64,000 nt of DNA from Rhodococcus rhodochrous (GCF_014854695.1 NZ_CP027557.1:1736001-1800000); one strand, 5' to 3'; counted from the stretch's first letter, positions 45,739 to 55,200 are shown. Notes: generated by a model not told the origin, from the letters alone. Numbers and translations: made by a program.

Positions 45739-48700
45739 TCACGTCGACAGCTCGGTGAGTGGTCGGAGTCGCCGCACGCGGCCGTCCCAGTGCACGCGGG
45801 TCGTCACGGCCGCACCGTCGGCGAGTCGCCGGACCTCGTAGACGTCGAGTTCGGGCACCTCGGGCACACAACCCCACAGTGCGTGCCCGGTCATGACGAA
45901 GTCGATGTCCTGCCGCACGAGCAGGCCCATGAGTTCACCGATCGTCGGGTCGTCGATCTTGGCGAATGCGTCGTCGAGCAGTACGAGCCGCAGTGCGGTG
46001 CCGGTGTCGGGCAGGCCGGAGAGATAACCGTCCGCCGCCGCGAACAGTGCCACGTACGACACGAACCGGGTCTCACCCTGGGATATCTTGGCGCGCGCGG
46101 AGATCCGCCTCTCCCGGTCCGGTTCGGGGCCGAGGATGGTCACCTCGACCTCGTGCCAGCGCCGGTAGTCCAGTGCCTGCGACAGGTGCTGCGCGTAGCC
46201 GGCGGACGGATCGGCGGCGTGAGCGGATTCCACCCGGCGCCGCAGCATCCCGACCAGGTCGGACGCATCCTCGGGTGACCGTTCGGTGGCGGTGAGCAGC
46301 TGCGTCATCCGCGCCGCGTCGGTGTCCTCGCCACCGGGGCGCCACTCGATCCTCACGCCGATCCCGTGCGTCGTGCGGCTGTCGGCGAGACTGTCGTTCA
46401 TCGCGGCGATCACCTGTCGTGCCCGCTCGATCCGCCGGCGCAGTTCGTCGGCCACACCGCCGAGCACGAATCCCGTGAATACGTCGTGCTCGCGTTGCGA
46501 CAGTGCCCGCCGACCGTCCTCGACCTGCCGGGTCAGGGTGGCCGAGACGCCCGTGGGCGTGGTGTCGTCGCCCGCCCCGGCGATCCGGACGCGATGAGCG
46601 CCGTGCGTCACCGTGTGCTCGATGTCGAACTGGGCCGTGAGGTCGCGGTCGAACTGTTGCAGCGCGACGAGCATCGCGTTGTCGTCGACTCCCGTGCGCG
46701 GCGGCAACGCGGCAAGCAGGGTGCGGGCCACCGAGAGCACGTGATCCGGATCCTCGAGGTGAACGGGAGGCAGAACCGTCCGGGCAGAGGCGGAGTCCGA
46801 CTCCGGATCCTCCTCGAGTGCGGCGCGCAGTTCGGGCAGCTGCAGGTGAGCGGCGAGCAGTTCGGCGGCCGCGGCGAGTTCGCGACGGTCGCGGTCGAGC
46901 CGTTCGCGTGCGGCAGCACATCGCTGCAGCACCTCGGCGACGGCACGGCCCAGGTGGTCGCGATGGGCGACCGTGCGCCGGAACTGTTCGTCGGCGCGTG
47001 CCCGTTCGGTCTCCGAATCGCGCAGTTCCTGCGCCAGGTCGGCGGAGTCGACGTCGACGGCCGCCGTTTGCGCCGCGACCACGGCGGCCTTCGCGTGCCA
47101 TTCGTAGCGGCACGATTCGGCGATCTCCTCCGCGTCGACCCGTTCGACAGTGGCCTGCGCACACCGCTCGGTGGCATCCGTGAACCTGGTGTGGGCGGCC
47201 AGGACGTCACCGAGATCGCGTGCCAGCTCGGTGCACAGCGTGTCGGCAGACGCACATCCGGCGACCAGCGCCTCCAGTTCTGGAACGTCGCAGGGCACGC
47301 CGAAGTGCTCGCACGCCGTGCGGTGGGCGTCGAGCTCGGCGGTCCAGCGAGCACGCAGCGTCGTCGCCCGCTCGCGCAGTTCCACCGCGGTGTTCGCCGC
47401 GGACCGCACATGCGCGTACGCGTGCTGACGTCGTTCGAGCGCGGCGCGCAGGGCGTGCGAGGTCGGCGCGGTCGACAGGTGCGCGTCGATCTCCGCCCGC
47501 CGGTGCGCCGCGTCGGGATAGTCGACGCGCAGCTGTTCCACCGCCAGGTCGATCCGGGTGAGTTCGGCGCGGATCTCGTCGAGACGCACCCGCCGTGCCG
47601 CGGTCGCGGCCTCCCGGGCAGGCCTGCCGATGCAGTGCGGGGTCTCGGCGGTGTGGCGCCCACGCAGAACGCCGTTGTGCCAGCGGCCGTCCCGCGAGAC
47701 CGAAGCCACGGCGGTGGCGTCCTCGAATCCGATCGTGTTGAGGACCGCCTCGATCGCCGGGCGCGGCACGTCGGCCTCGGGGTCCGGGCGCAGGACGGTC
47801 GACAGGGACTGCGCCGGTGGTTCGCCGCGCGGCGAGACGAGGACCTGGCCGCCCAGCGCACGCAAGCGACCCTCGCCGTCGACCGTGGCGGTGAGGAAAC
47901 CCGCGGAGAGCAACGCAGCCTCGATCCCGGCACGGTCGTCGTCCCCGAGCGTGTCGACGAACTCGACCGCCCGCCACAGGGGGACACCGTCGGTGCGCAC
48001 GTGCCAGGGTGCCTGTTCGGGTCCCTCGCCGATCGCGTCGAGTGCCGCCTGTTCCCGGACGAGATCCTCGCGCGTGGTCTGCGCCTCACGTTCCCGGCGC
48101 TCGCGCTCGGCCGGCGCGCCGGCGAGGTCGCTCAGAGCGGACCGAGCGGCAGCGGCGGGCAGCGAATCAAGCTCGGCGAGCGTCGAATCGAGGTCGACGC
48201 CCTCGGAGTCCGTCTCGGTGGGGCCGACGGGGGAGGAGTCGATCAGTGCGTCGAGTCGCGTGGACAATCCGCGCATCAGGACGACCCGATCCCGCTCGAG
48301 TTCCGGCAGCAGAGCCGTCGTGCGGTCGGCGGTGATCCACTCGCGCCATCGGTGCTGCAGACCCGCGGCGGCCGCACCGACACCGGCATCCGTCTCGGCG
48401 GCATCGACGGCACGCTGCTCGGCATCGCGGGCCGCGCGGTCGGCCGCCGCCTCGGCTTCCCGGACCGCGTGCGCGGCAGCGTCGAGACGACGCGCCTCGA
48501 GCAGTCTCCGGCCCGCCTGATCTCGACGGCGACGGATCGCCTCGACGGCACGCAGGACCGCATCACGGACCTCGTCGACGTGTCCGGCGTCGAGGAGGAC
48601 CGTCGCGACGACCGGCCGCACCACCTGCTCGGTGGTGTCGTCGATGCCGGTGCGCACGGATTCGAGCACAGCGGGTGGACGGTCGACGGAGAAGTGCAGC

Positions 48701-49965
48701 GTGGTCGGCACGGTGTCGTGCGGAAGACCCACCGACAGCAGGTCGCGGCCTGCCGTCGCAAGCCGTCGCGCGGCATGCGTGACCGAACAGGACAGTTCGT
48801 CGAGGGCGCGGGCCGCATGGTTGGCGTCGCGCCGTTCGTGCAGGCGGCTGCGATCGGCGGCAGCGGCCGCGTGCTCGGCGGCGCGGCGGAGCGCATCGAC
48901 GGAGAGCCGGCGCTGCGCGAGATCGTCCGCGGACCGGAACATCTGGTGGGTCTCGAGTCCGCGGATCGCGCGGTCGAGTTCGGCGACCTGGTCGCGGCGC
49001 TCCTTCAGGCGGGTGTCCGCCGCGGCGGCCTGCGTGTCGAGGTCGGCCGCCTCGGCTTCCGCGGAGGTGAGTGCGCGTCGCGTCTCGATGACCCGCTGCG
49101 CGAGGTCGCGGGCGGTCTCGGCGTCGGCGCGCAGCAGATCCGCCGCGTATTTCCGGTACACCTCATGGAAACGCAGAACATGTGCGTGCGCCGCTTCGAG
49201 ACGGACCTGCTCCTGGCGGGTGTCACCGAGCAGGTCGAGACGGCCTCCCGCTTCGGCGAGCATGTTCTCGGTCAGCGGTGGAAGCGCGTCCGACAGGATC
49301 TGTGGGAGGCGGCCCTCGTCGATGCGGTGGCCGACATCGGGTGAGCGCAGGGTGTGCAGCAGTTGCAGCAGGCCGTCGTAGCGTTCGCGTCCGGTCTCCC
49401 CGTGCAGCCCGAACACCAGCCTCCGCACGGCCTCGCGATGCCGCTCCGGATCACGGGTGAGATTGTCGGTACCGACGAGCTCGGCGAGTCGCTCCCGCGA
49501 GAGCGGGATACGGGCGTCGTCGACGAGGTGCAGGTCGGTGCCGACACGGAGGGGTGTCGTGAAGAAGTGCACGTCGCTGCGACGGGCGTCGGCGCGGTGC
49601 CGGATCTGTGCTCCGACGGTGAGATGTCCGCTGGGGCGCGCCAGTTCGAGCCACAGATATCCGACACGGTCGGTGGTGTCCGACGCCCCGGTGCGCATGA
49701 GTTCGTCCAGATCGACCTTCGCGGCGCCCGTCGCGTCCATGCGCCTGCGGTCGGCGTCGAGCAGGAAGGGCAGCAACATCTCGAGGGCGCGGGACTTCCC
49801 CGATCCGTTGGTGCCGCGCAGGATCATCCGCCCACCGGACAGGACGAACTCGACGTCCAGGTAGTGCCAGACGTTCACGATGCCGGCGCGGTGGAGACGC
49901 CAGCGATCCGGGAAACGGGGTGGAGGAATCTCGTCGAGGGCGGAGGGATCGGACGAGTGGGTCAT
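45739..49965 (-). CDS. jetC: SMC/SbcC-like ATPase, Wadjet JetC type (TIGR02680-like)
   Basis: A 1408-aa SMC-type ATPase. N-terminal Walker A is GTNGSGKS (51-58); a long central region with heptad-like Leu/Arg/Glu stretches (about 260-1150) is coiled coil; the C-terminal half-domain has a QGETRFVSYVALF signature, Walker B LVLLDD (Asp1331-Asp1332) and a TGHALWG H-loop. Canonical Walker B ends Asp-Glu. In Wadjet, JetC with JetA and JetB extrudes loops on small circular DNA, which JetD then cuts. The ATG at 49965 overlaps the jetB stop by 4 bp (ATGA); a GTG at 49971 is possible. Last gene of the three-gene operon. Confidence 0.88.
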   Translation of the reverse strand: MTHSSDPSALDEIPPPRFPDRWRLHRAGIVNVWHYLDVEFVLSGGRMILRGTNGSGKSRALEMLLPFLLDADRRRMDATGAAKVDLDELMRTGASDTTDRVGYLWLELARPSGHLTVGAQIRHRADARRSDVHFFTTPLRVGTDLHLVDDARIPLSRERLAELVGTDNLTRDPERHREAVRRLVFGLHGETGRERYDGLLQLLHTLRSPDVGHRIDEGRLPQILSDALPPLTENMLAEAGGRLDLLGDTRQEQVRLEAAHAHVLRFHEVYRKYAADLLRADAETARDLAQRVIETRRALTSAEAEAADLDTQAAAADTRLKERRDQVAELDRAIRGLETHQMFRSADDLAQRRLSVDALRRAAEHAAAAADRSRLHERRDANHAARALDELSCSVTHAARRLATAGRDLLSVGLPHDTVPTTLHFSVDRPPAVLESVRTGIDDTTEQVVRPVVATVLLDAGHVDEVRDAVLRAVEAIRRRRDQAGRRLLEARRLDAAAHAVREAEAAADRAARDAEQRAVDAAETDAGVGAAAAGLQHRWREWITADRTTALLPELERDRVVLMRGLSTRLDALIDSSPVGPTETDSEGVDLDSTLAELDSLPAAAARSALSDLAGAPAERERREREAQTTREDLVREQAALDAIGEGPEQAPWHVRTDGVPLWRAVEFVDTLGDDDRAGIEAALLSAGFLTATVDGEGRLRALGGQVLVSPRGEPPAQSLSTVLRPDPEADVPRPAIEAVLNTIGFEDATAVASVSRDGRWHNGVLRGRHTAETPHCIGRPAREAATAARRVRLDEIRAELTRIDLAVEQLRVDYPDAAHRRAEIDAHLSTAPTSHALRAALERRQHAYAHVRSAANTAVELRERATTLRARWTAELDAHRTACEHFGVPCDVPELEALVAGCASADTLCTELARDLGDVLAAHTRFTDATERCAQATVERVDAEEIAESCRYEWHAKAAVVAAQTAAVDVDSADLAQELRDSETERARADEQFRRTVAHRDHLGRAVAEVLQRCAAARERLDRDRRELAAAAELLAAHLQLPELRAALEEDPESDSASARTVLPPVHLEDPDHVLSVARTLLAALPPRTGVDDNAMLVALQQFDRDLTAQFDIEHTVTHGAHRVRIAGAGDDTTPTGVSATLTRQVEDGRRALSQREHDVFTGFVLGGVADELRRRIERARQVIAAMNDSLADSRTTHGIGVRIEWRPGGEDTDAARMTQLLTATERSPEDASDLVGMLRRRVESAHAADPSAGYAQHLSQALDYRRWHEVEVTILGPEPDRERRISARAKISQGETRFVSYVALFAAADGYLSGLPDTGTALRLVLLDDAFAKIDDPTIGELMGLLVRQDIDFVMTGHALWGCVPEVPELDVYEVRRLADGAAVTTRVHWDGRVRRLRPLTELST

Positions 49966-51092
49966 CGACACTTGCTTTCGGCGGGGACGGGGCGGTAGCG
50001 GGCGGCGGGTGCGGTCAGTTCGAGTCCGTTCTCGTGCGGGCGCGCCAGCCCGAGCCGGACGAGCAGTGCGACCACGTCCCGGCGCAGGAGTGCGAGGTCG
50101 CGGACGTAGATGCTCTTCCAGGTGCGGGAACGTGCGGCGGCGAGGTCGGCGAGAACCGAGTCGAGCGTGTGGACGTCGACGTGCAGCGTGGTCGCCGCCG
50201 AGGCACCGAACCGCTCGGTGAGTTCGGTCAGGAGCAGCAGGCAGGCGTGTTTCAGGGTGCCGGACCCCGGGAACGCCTCGTCGGTGAGCATGCCGGCCGG
50301 GTCGTACGCGAGCGCACCCTCGGCACGCACCTCGAGTACGAGACCGAAGTCGTCCTCCAGCATCCGGGTGAGCTCGTGCCGGTCGCGGGCGAGGATTGCC
50401 GCCGCCTCGTCGTCCAGTTCGTCACGCGCGACGAACGGATCCTCGACGAGCCTGCGGTACAGGCGGCGGGCGGCGGGTTCGTGCTCGTGACGTGCGAGTG
50501 CCGCTGCGGGACCGGGCATCCCGTGCAGGGGAGTGTCGAGCAGATGGGGGAGCAGGTCGCGGTGGACGTCGAGATGCGGCCCGTCGCCGGTCGCCTCGTC
50601 CCCGCGAGCGGACTCGGTGATCACGCCCCATTCCTCGAGGACGCGCAGGGCCGCGGCGAAGTTCCGCTCCTCGGACACCGGGTCGCCGAACACGATCCCG
50701 TTCTCGCGCGCGTCGGCGCGTACCTGCTCGAGCAGGTCGTCGACGGACACCCTCTCGCCGGTCCCGGGTTCGATCAGTGCCGCGCACACCAGCGCGAGAC
50801 ACGCATAGGTGATCGCGCCGAACTCGGAACCGTCGGCGTGGCGGAGAGCGCGGTGCGGTGACGTGGGACCGAGCGGTGCCTTGATCAGGCGGGCGAAGGT
50901 CGGTTCGACGACGAGCCGGTATCCGAGGCGGTCGGCGAACATCGACTTCAGGGCCGGGGCGTGACGCCGAACGAGGCCGAAGGCCTCCCGATCGGTCGCG
51001 GCGGTGACGATCGGCTGTTGCAGCAGCGCCCGTGCGGCGTCCCGCCGACCGGAGACGTCCCCGGACACCGCGCTCGCGTACGAGGTGCTCAC
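49962..51092 (-). CDS. jetB: Wadjet JetB-type protein (TIGR02678/DUF2398-like)
   Basis: A 376-aa protein with an N-terminal helix bundle (RRDAARALLQQPIVTA and AFGLVRRHAPALKSMF), a LIKAPLG segment and a C-terminal winged-helix-like part with DLALLRRDVVALL. These marks fit DUF2398, the kleisin-associated (MukE-like) partner of the type II Wadjet complex. GTG start at 51092 overlaps the jetA stop by 4 bp (GTGA), and its own stop overlaps the jetC start, so all three are translationally coupled. Confidence 0.83.
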   Translation of the reverse strand: MSTSYASAVSGDVSGRRDAARALLQQPIVTAATDREAFGLVRRHAPALKSMFADRLGYRLVVEPTFARLIKAPLGPTSPHRALRHADGSEFGAITYACLALVCAALIEPGTGERVSVDDLLEQVRADARENGIVFGDPVSEERNFAAALRVLEEWGVITESARGDEATGDGPHLDVHRDLLPHLLDTPLHGMPGPAAALARHEHEPAARRLYRRLVEDPFVARDELDDEAAAILARDRHELTRMLEDDFGLVLEVRAEGALAYDPAGMLTDEAFPGSGTLKHACLLLLTELTERFGASAATTLHVDVHTLDSVLADLAAARSRTWKSIYVRDLALLRRDVVALLVRLGLARPHENGLELTAPAARYRPVPAESKCR

Positions 51093-52678
51093 GGCGCCAC
51101 CGCACTGTGGTCGAGCGATGTCGTGACCGACATGCGCAGCGAGAAGCCGTGCACGGTGAGATCGCCGTCGGGGGAGCGCACCACGGTGTCGGCGCCGGGC
51201 TCCGCCGTCAGCGACAACCCGAGATCGGGATCGTCCACATGCATCGGACCGTCGGTGGTGCGGTGGCCCGCGAGCGCAGCGGCGAGGACGTCGAGCAGGA
51301 TGTCGCGCGCCTCCGTCGACAGGTCCGCTCCGTGCAGGTCGCCCGCCGCACCCAGTTCGGCGACGGCGTCGGAGCGGCGGCGCGACTCGCGCCGGGCGAG
51401 TTCGTCGGCCCGGACCCGGCCGGGCAGCGAATCGGGGAGTCGGCCGACGGCCCCGCGAGACGTGTGGTCGCCGCGTTCGCGCAACGACACGGGCACGACG
51501 ACGGGATCGGCCCGCCACCACGACGTGCCCGCACCCACTCGCGGGTCGGTATCGTCGGGGCCGAGCAGCAGGTGCCGGCTCGGGAAGGCACCGAAGGTCG
51601 CGGCGAACAACCGGTGGGCCTGTTCGTCGGACGATTCGGTGAACCACCGGGCCAGGCGCAGGAGATCTGCGCGGTGCGAGAAGCCCGACGTGCTCGTGGT
51701 GATCCGCCGAGTGCGCACGAGCAGCCGGTTCAGCGCCGCCGCCGCTGCCTCGCGCATGCGGCGCGGGCCGGCGTCCTCGGCGTACCACTGCGCCAGTTCG
51801 TTCCAGTCGGTGCGACTGCGACCGGGCGACCGGCCGGGCACTGTGTTGGTAGGCACTGTGTTGGTAGGCACTGTGTTGGTAGGCACGGTGTTCGGCAGGC
51901 CGGACTCGCGCAACGCGGCGATCAGGGAGTCCAGACGCGGCCTGATCCGGTCGAGCCTGCCGGCGACGAGAGGGGCGAGACGCTCGACGTCCGAACCGAT
52001 GACGTCGACGTAGTCGAGGAGCAGGTTCTTGGTCTCGGCGTAGTCGTCGACCACCCCGGCGCGTTCGTGCTCGGAGGAGTGTCCGAGACGGCCGGAGTGC
52101 TCGAGACGCCTCAGGATCTCGGCGAGGTGCGCATAGAAGTCGGCGACGCTGTCGGTGAACGACCGGTGGTGCGAGAACAGGGCGGTGACGTGGGCGGCCA
52201 GTTCGTCCCGGTCGAGCACGCTCCCGTCGTCCACCAGCAGCTCCTCGATTCGGGCGAGTCCGTCCGCGACACACCGGAGCGACTCGCGTGCCACGCCGCG
52301 CACGTCGTCGGAGGTGGAGAGGAGCCTGCCGGTCTCGCGGTGCACCCGCAGCCCGGCGGGTGTCGGCCGGTACCGGGCGAGGCTCTCGGTCGAGGCGGTC
52401 TCGGGGGCGCTCCGCCGGTGGGAACCGCCGCCGGTGCCACCGCCGCCGGTTCCGCCGCTCGTGAGCGCGAGATTGCCCCACCGGACCAGGCTGCGGCACC
52501 GGGCGGCGACGACCGTGATGTCGAGCGCCACGCCGCGCCGCGCACACGAGACCGCGATATCGTCGGTGGACAGATCGGCGAGCAGGAGGTCGGTGAAGCA
52601 GTCCATCACCGCGAGGTACTCGTCCGCTTCGTCGGCGACGAGATGACGGAACAGGTCGCGACCGATGTGTTCGCCCAT
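51089..52678 (-). CDS. jetA: Wadjet JetA-type protein (TIGR02677/DUF2397-like)
   Basis: A 529-aa protein that heads the operon. N-terminal helical part (FRHLVADEADEYLAVMDCF), a Gly/Thr-rich linker, then a long helical middle ending before a Pro/Thr repeat, and a C-terminal part with LLGPDDTDP. The pattern fits DUF2397, the kleisin (MukF-like) component. Residues around 265-284 are a low-complexity array of NTVPT units encoded by a 15-bp DNA repeat. The ATG at 52678 has a gaggtcgg site. No promoter motif is evident in the 175-bp gap shared with the divergent MarR gene. Confidence 0.83.
   Translation of the reverse strand: MGEHIGRDLFRHLVADEADEYLAVMDCFTDLLLADLSTDDIAVSCARRGVALDITVVAARCRSLVRWGNLALTSGGTGGGGTGGGSHRRSAPETASTESLARYRPTPAGLRVHRETGRLLSTSDDVRGVARESLRCVADGLARIEELLVDDGSVLDRDELAAHVTALFSHHRSFTDSVADFYAHLAEILRRLEHSGRLGHSSEHERAGVVDDYAETKNLLLDYVDVIGSDVERLAPLVAGRLDRIRPRLDSLIAALRESGLPNTVPTNTVPTNTVPTNTVPGRSPGRSRTDWNELAQWYAEDAGPRRMREAAAAALNRLLVRTRRITTSTSGFSHRADLLRLARWFTESSDEQAHRLFAATFGAFPSRHLLLGPDDTDPRVGAGTSWWRADPVVVPVSLRERGDHTSRGAVGRLPDSLPGRVRADELARRESRRRSDAVAELGAAGDLHGADLSTEARDILLDVLAAALAGHRTTDGPMHVDDPDLGLSLTAEPGADTVVRSPDGDLTVHGFSLRMSVTTSLDHSAVAP
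51840..51899 (-). repeat. 15-bp tandem repeat inside jetA
   Basis: Three perfect copies (51840-51884) of actgtgttggtaggc plus one degenerate copy to 51899. On the coding strand each encodes PTNTV or a rotation of it, so copy number changes would stay in frame and lengthen or shorten a flexible linker. Confidence 0.9.
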
Positions 52679-52845
52679 CCGACCTCTTCTCCCGAGTGCT
52701 GACGCCGTACGGACAGACAGGCTAGCCCGGTGAACGCCGAGCGGGGTGGGCGAGTTCACCGGGTGCGCGCACGGGCTGTGAAGAGACAGACCGGGAATCG
52801 GCAGGACACCGCGCGGATTCGTGCCGTGCCTCACTCGCGTTTATA

Positions 52846-52860
52846 GTTGCCCTGTGCAAC
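52846..52860. promoter_or_regulatory. MarR operator and -10 region at the regulator's start
   Basis: A perfect 5-5-5 inverted repeat (gttgc-cctgt-gcaac) straddles the GTG start at 52854. A TATAGT just upstream (52842-52847) sits about 7 nt before that GTG, which suggests a leaderless transcript. Binding here would block both initiation and translation, i.e. autorepression (inference). Confidence 0.55.
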
Positions 52861-53342
52861 ACAATCGGCAGGCCCGGCGGCCGTCCGCGGACGGCGTTGC
52901 CCGCGTATACGAGGAGTTCGTGCTTCTCGTGCGCTTCCTGACGTCCGGAGCACGAGCGCAGGACAACGGACTCTCGCTGGTCCAGCATTCGCTTCTCGGC
53001 TTCATCTCCCGAAATCCGGGCTGCCGCGCCACCGACATATCCGAGGTCTTCGGTGTCCACCGCTCGACCGTGTCGCGCCAACTGCGTCACGCCGTCGATG
53101 CGGGCTGGGTCGAGGCGGGGACCGGTCCGGCACGTGCCGGACATCCTCTCCGGCTCACCGACCACGGAGCGACAGTTCTCGAAGGTGCGGTCGTGCGTCG
53201 TCTCGATGACGTCCGCGCCGGCCTCGAGGGCTGGGACGAGGACGAACTCGAACGCTTCGTGGATCTCCTGCGTCGCTTCCGTGCAGGAATCGATTCCGAC
53301 GACCGGACTCCCGACCAGAACGATGGAGATTGCAGTGCGTGA
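52854..53342 (+). CDS. MarR-family transcriptional regulator
   Basis: A 162-aa winged-helix regulator. The DNA-recognition helix is GCRATDISEVFGVHRSTVSRQ and the wing is ARAGHPLRLTDHG. The C-terminal dimerisation helix is acidic. The GTG start at 52854 is leaderless-like (see the operator) and gives the normal MarR length. Its last 8 bp overlap the start of the FadD-type ligase gene, so the two form an operon; ligands are likely acyl-CoA or fatty acids (inference). Confidence 0.85.
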   Translation: MQHNRQARRPSADGVARVYEEFVLLVRFLTSGARAQDNGLSLVQHSLLGFISRNPGCRATDISEVFGVHRSTVSRQLRHAVDAGWVEAGTGPARAGHPLRLTDHGATVLEGAVVRRLDDVRAGLEGWDEDELERFVDLLRRFRAGIDSDDRTPDQNDGDCSA

Positions 53343-55125
53343 GTACTCGACCCCGGCCCCGTTCACCATCGGTGACGACGAATCGGTCGTCCACACGGTG
53401 TTCACCCATGCGGAGAAGACTCCGCACCGCGTGATGTACTCCCGGCCGCAGGGTGACGACTGGGTCGCGGTCACCGCGCAGCAGTTCGCCGACCAGGTGA
53501 AGGCCGTCGCCAAGGGCCTGATCGCCAACGGTGTGCAGCCCGGTGATCGTGTCGCGCTGCTCTCGGCCACCCGCTACGAGTGGTCGCTGTTCGACTACGC
53601 GATCTGGACGGCCGGCGCGGTGTCGGTACCGATCTACGACTCCTCGTCCACCGAGCAGATCCGCTGGATCCTCCAGGACTCCGAGGCCGTCCTCGCCGTC
53701 GTCGAGACCGCGCGGCACGAGAAGCTCTTCGTCGACATGCCCGACACCCTCCGTCGCATCCTGCAGATCGAGGACGGCGCGGTGAACACGCTCGCGGCCG
53801 ACGGCGCCGACGTCGACGACGCCGAGATCACCACGCGCCTGGCCGGAATCCGTTCCAGCGGCCTGGCCTCCCTCGTCTACACCTCGGGAACCACCGGGCG
53901 GCCCAAGGGCTGCATGCTCACCCACCGCAACTTCCTCGCCGAGGTCCGGTCGATCCTCACCTCGGACGTCGGTATCGTCGCCAAGCCCGGCAACCGCGGC
54001 CTGACCTTCCTGCCCCTCGCGCACGTGCTGGCGCGCGCGGTGTCGCTCGCGCTCTTCGAATCCGGCACGGCGCAGGCCCACTGGGCGGACTTCTCGACCG
54101 TCTCCGCGCAGTTCGCCCGGTACTCGCCGAACATCATCCTCGGTGTGCCGCGCGTCTTCGAGAAGGTGCGCGACGCGGCAGCGGGCAAGGCGGCGGCCGG
54201 TGGACCGGTCAAGGCGGCGATCTTCGATTTCGCGGAGCGCACCGCCATCGCCTACAGCGAGTCGCTCGACCAGGGCGGCCCCACCCTGACGCTGAAGGCC
54301 AAGCGCGCCGTCGCCGACAAGCTGGTCTACTCCAAGCTGCGCGAGGCCATGGGCAACGAGTGCTGGTACGCGATCTCCGGCGGCGGTGCCCTGAGCCCCC
54401 GCCTCGGTCACTTCTTCCGCGGCGTCGGCGTGCCGATCTACGAGGGCTACGGCCTCACCGAGACCACGGCCGCACACAGCGTGAACACGCCCGGCGCGCA
54501 GAAGATCGGCACCGTCGGACGTCCCATGGGCGGGAACTCGGCGCGCATCGCGGACGACGGCGAGATCGAGCTGCGCGGCATGGTCGTCTTCGACGGCTAC
54601 TGGCGCAACGACGAGGCCACCGAGGGAGCGTTCCACGACGGCTGGTTCCGCACCGGCGACCTCGGCTCGCTCGACGAGGACGGCTACCTGTCCATCACCG
54701 GGCGCAAGAAGGACCTCATCATCACCGCCGGCGGCAAGAACGTCTCGCCCGGGCCGATCGAGGACCGCATGCGGTCGCACACCCTCGTCTCCCAGGCCGT
54801 CGTCGTCGGCGACGGACGCAGCTTCGTCACAGCCCTGGTGACCGTCGATTCGGACGTCTTCGAGAACTGGAAGACCGAGAACGGAAAGCCGACCGGTGCG
54901 ACGATCGCGGACCTGCGCCACGATCCCGCGCTACGCGACGCGGTGCAGACCATCGTCGACGACGCCAACACCCTCGTCTCGCACACCGAGGCGATCAAGA
55001 AGTTCGTCATCCTCGACCGCGATCTCACCGAGGAGTCCGGTGAGCTCACCCCGACGCTGAAGATCAAGCGCAACGTCGTCACCGAGCGTTTCGCCCACGA
55101 GATCGACGCCCTGTACGCGAAGTGA
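53335..55125 (+). CDS. Long-chain fatty-acid-CoA ligase (FadD15-like)
   Basis: A 596-aa ANL enzyme. AMP-binding P-loop YTSGTTGRPKG, the YEGYGLTET motif, GWFRTGDLG, and the late GRKKDLIITAGGKNV A8 region are present. It adenylates a fatty acid and transfers it to CoA. The whole pattern, including the AVSLALFESGTAQAHWADF region, resembles mycobacterial FadD15. The GTG at 53335 uses the site tggag just upstream and overlaps marR by 8 bp; a longer ATG at 53323 is less likely. A strong hairpin at 55151 ends the unit. Confidence 0.92.
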   Translation: MREYSTPAPFTIGDDESVVHTVFTHAEKTPHRVMYSRPQGDDWVAVTAQQFADQVKAVAKGLIANGVQPGDRVALLSATRYEWSLFDYAIWTAGAVSVPIYDSSSTEQIRWILQDSEAVLAVVETARHEKLFVDMPDTLRRILQIEDGAVNTLAADGADVDDAEITTRLAGIRSSGLASLVYTSGTTGRPKGCMLTHRNFLAEVRSILTSDVGIVAKPGNRGLTFLPLAHVLARAVSLALFESGTAQAHWADFSTVSAQFARYSPNIILGVPRVFEKVRDAAAGKAAAGGPVKAAIFDFAERTAIAYSESLDQGGPTLTLKAKRAVADKLVYSKLREAMGNECWYAISGGGALSPRLGHFFRGVGVPIYEGYGLTETTAAHSVNTPGAQKIGTVGRPMGGNSARIADDGEIELRGMVVFDGYWRNDEATEGAFHDGWFRTGDLGSLDEDGYLSITGRKKDLIITAGGKNVSPGPIEDRMRSHTLVSQAVVVGDGRSFVTALVTVDSDVFENWKTENGKPTGATIADLRHDPALRDAVQTIVDDANTLVSHTEAIKKFVILDRDLTEESGELTPTLKIKRNVVTERFAHEIDALYAK

Positions 55126-55150
55126 TGCCCTAGGGGTGCGTACTCGAGCC

Positions 55151-55185
55151 GCGGCCGCCGATCCGACATCCGGATCGGCGGCCGC
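55151..55185. terminator. Hairpin between fadD and malQ
   Basis: A perfect 15-bp GC stem (55151-55165 with 55171-55185) and a 5-nt loop, 26 bp past the ligase stop and 15 bp from the 3' end of malQ on the other strand. It can end both transcripts. Confidence 0.8.
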
Positions 55186-55200
55186 AGCCTTCGTGTGATG

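Noticed and set aside
46366..49344. 992-codon plus-strand frame antisense to jetC
   Set aside because: Same GC-bias artefact; the real gene has Walker A, coiled coil and Walker B in order on the minus strand.
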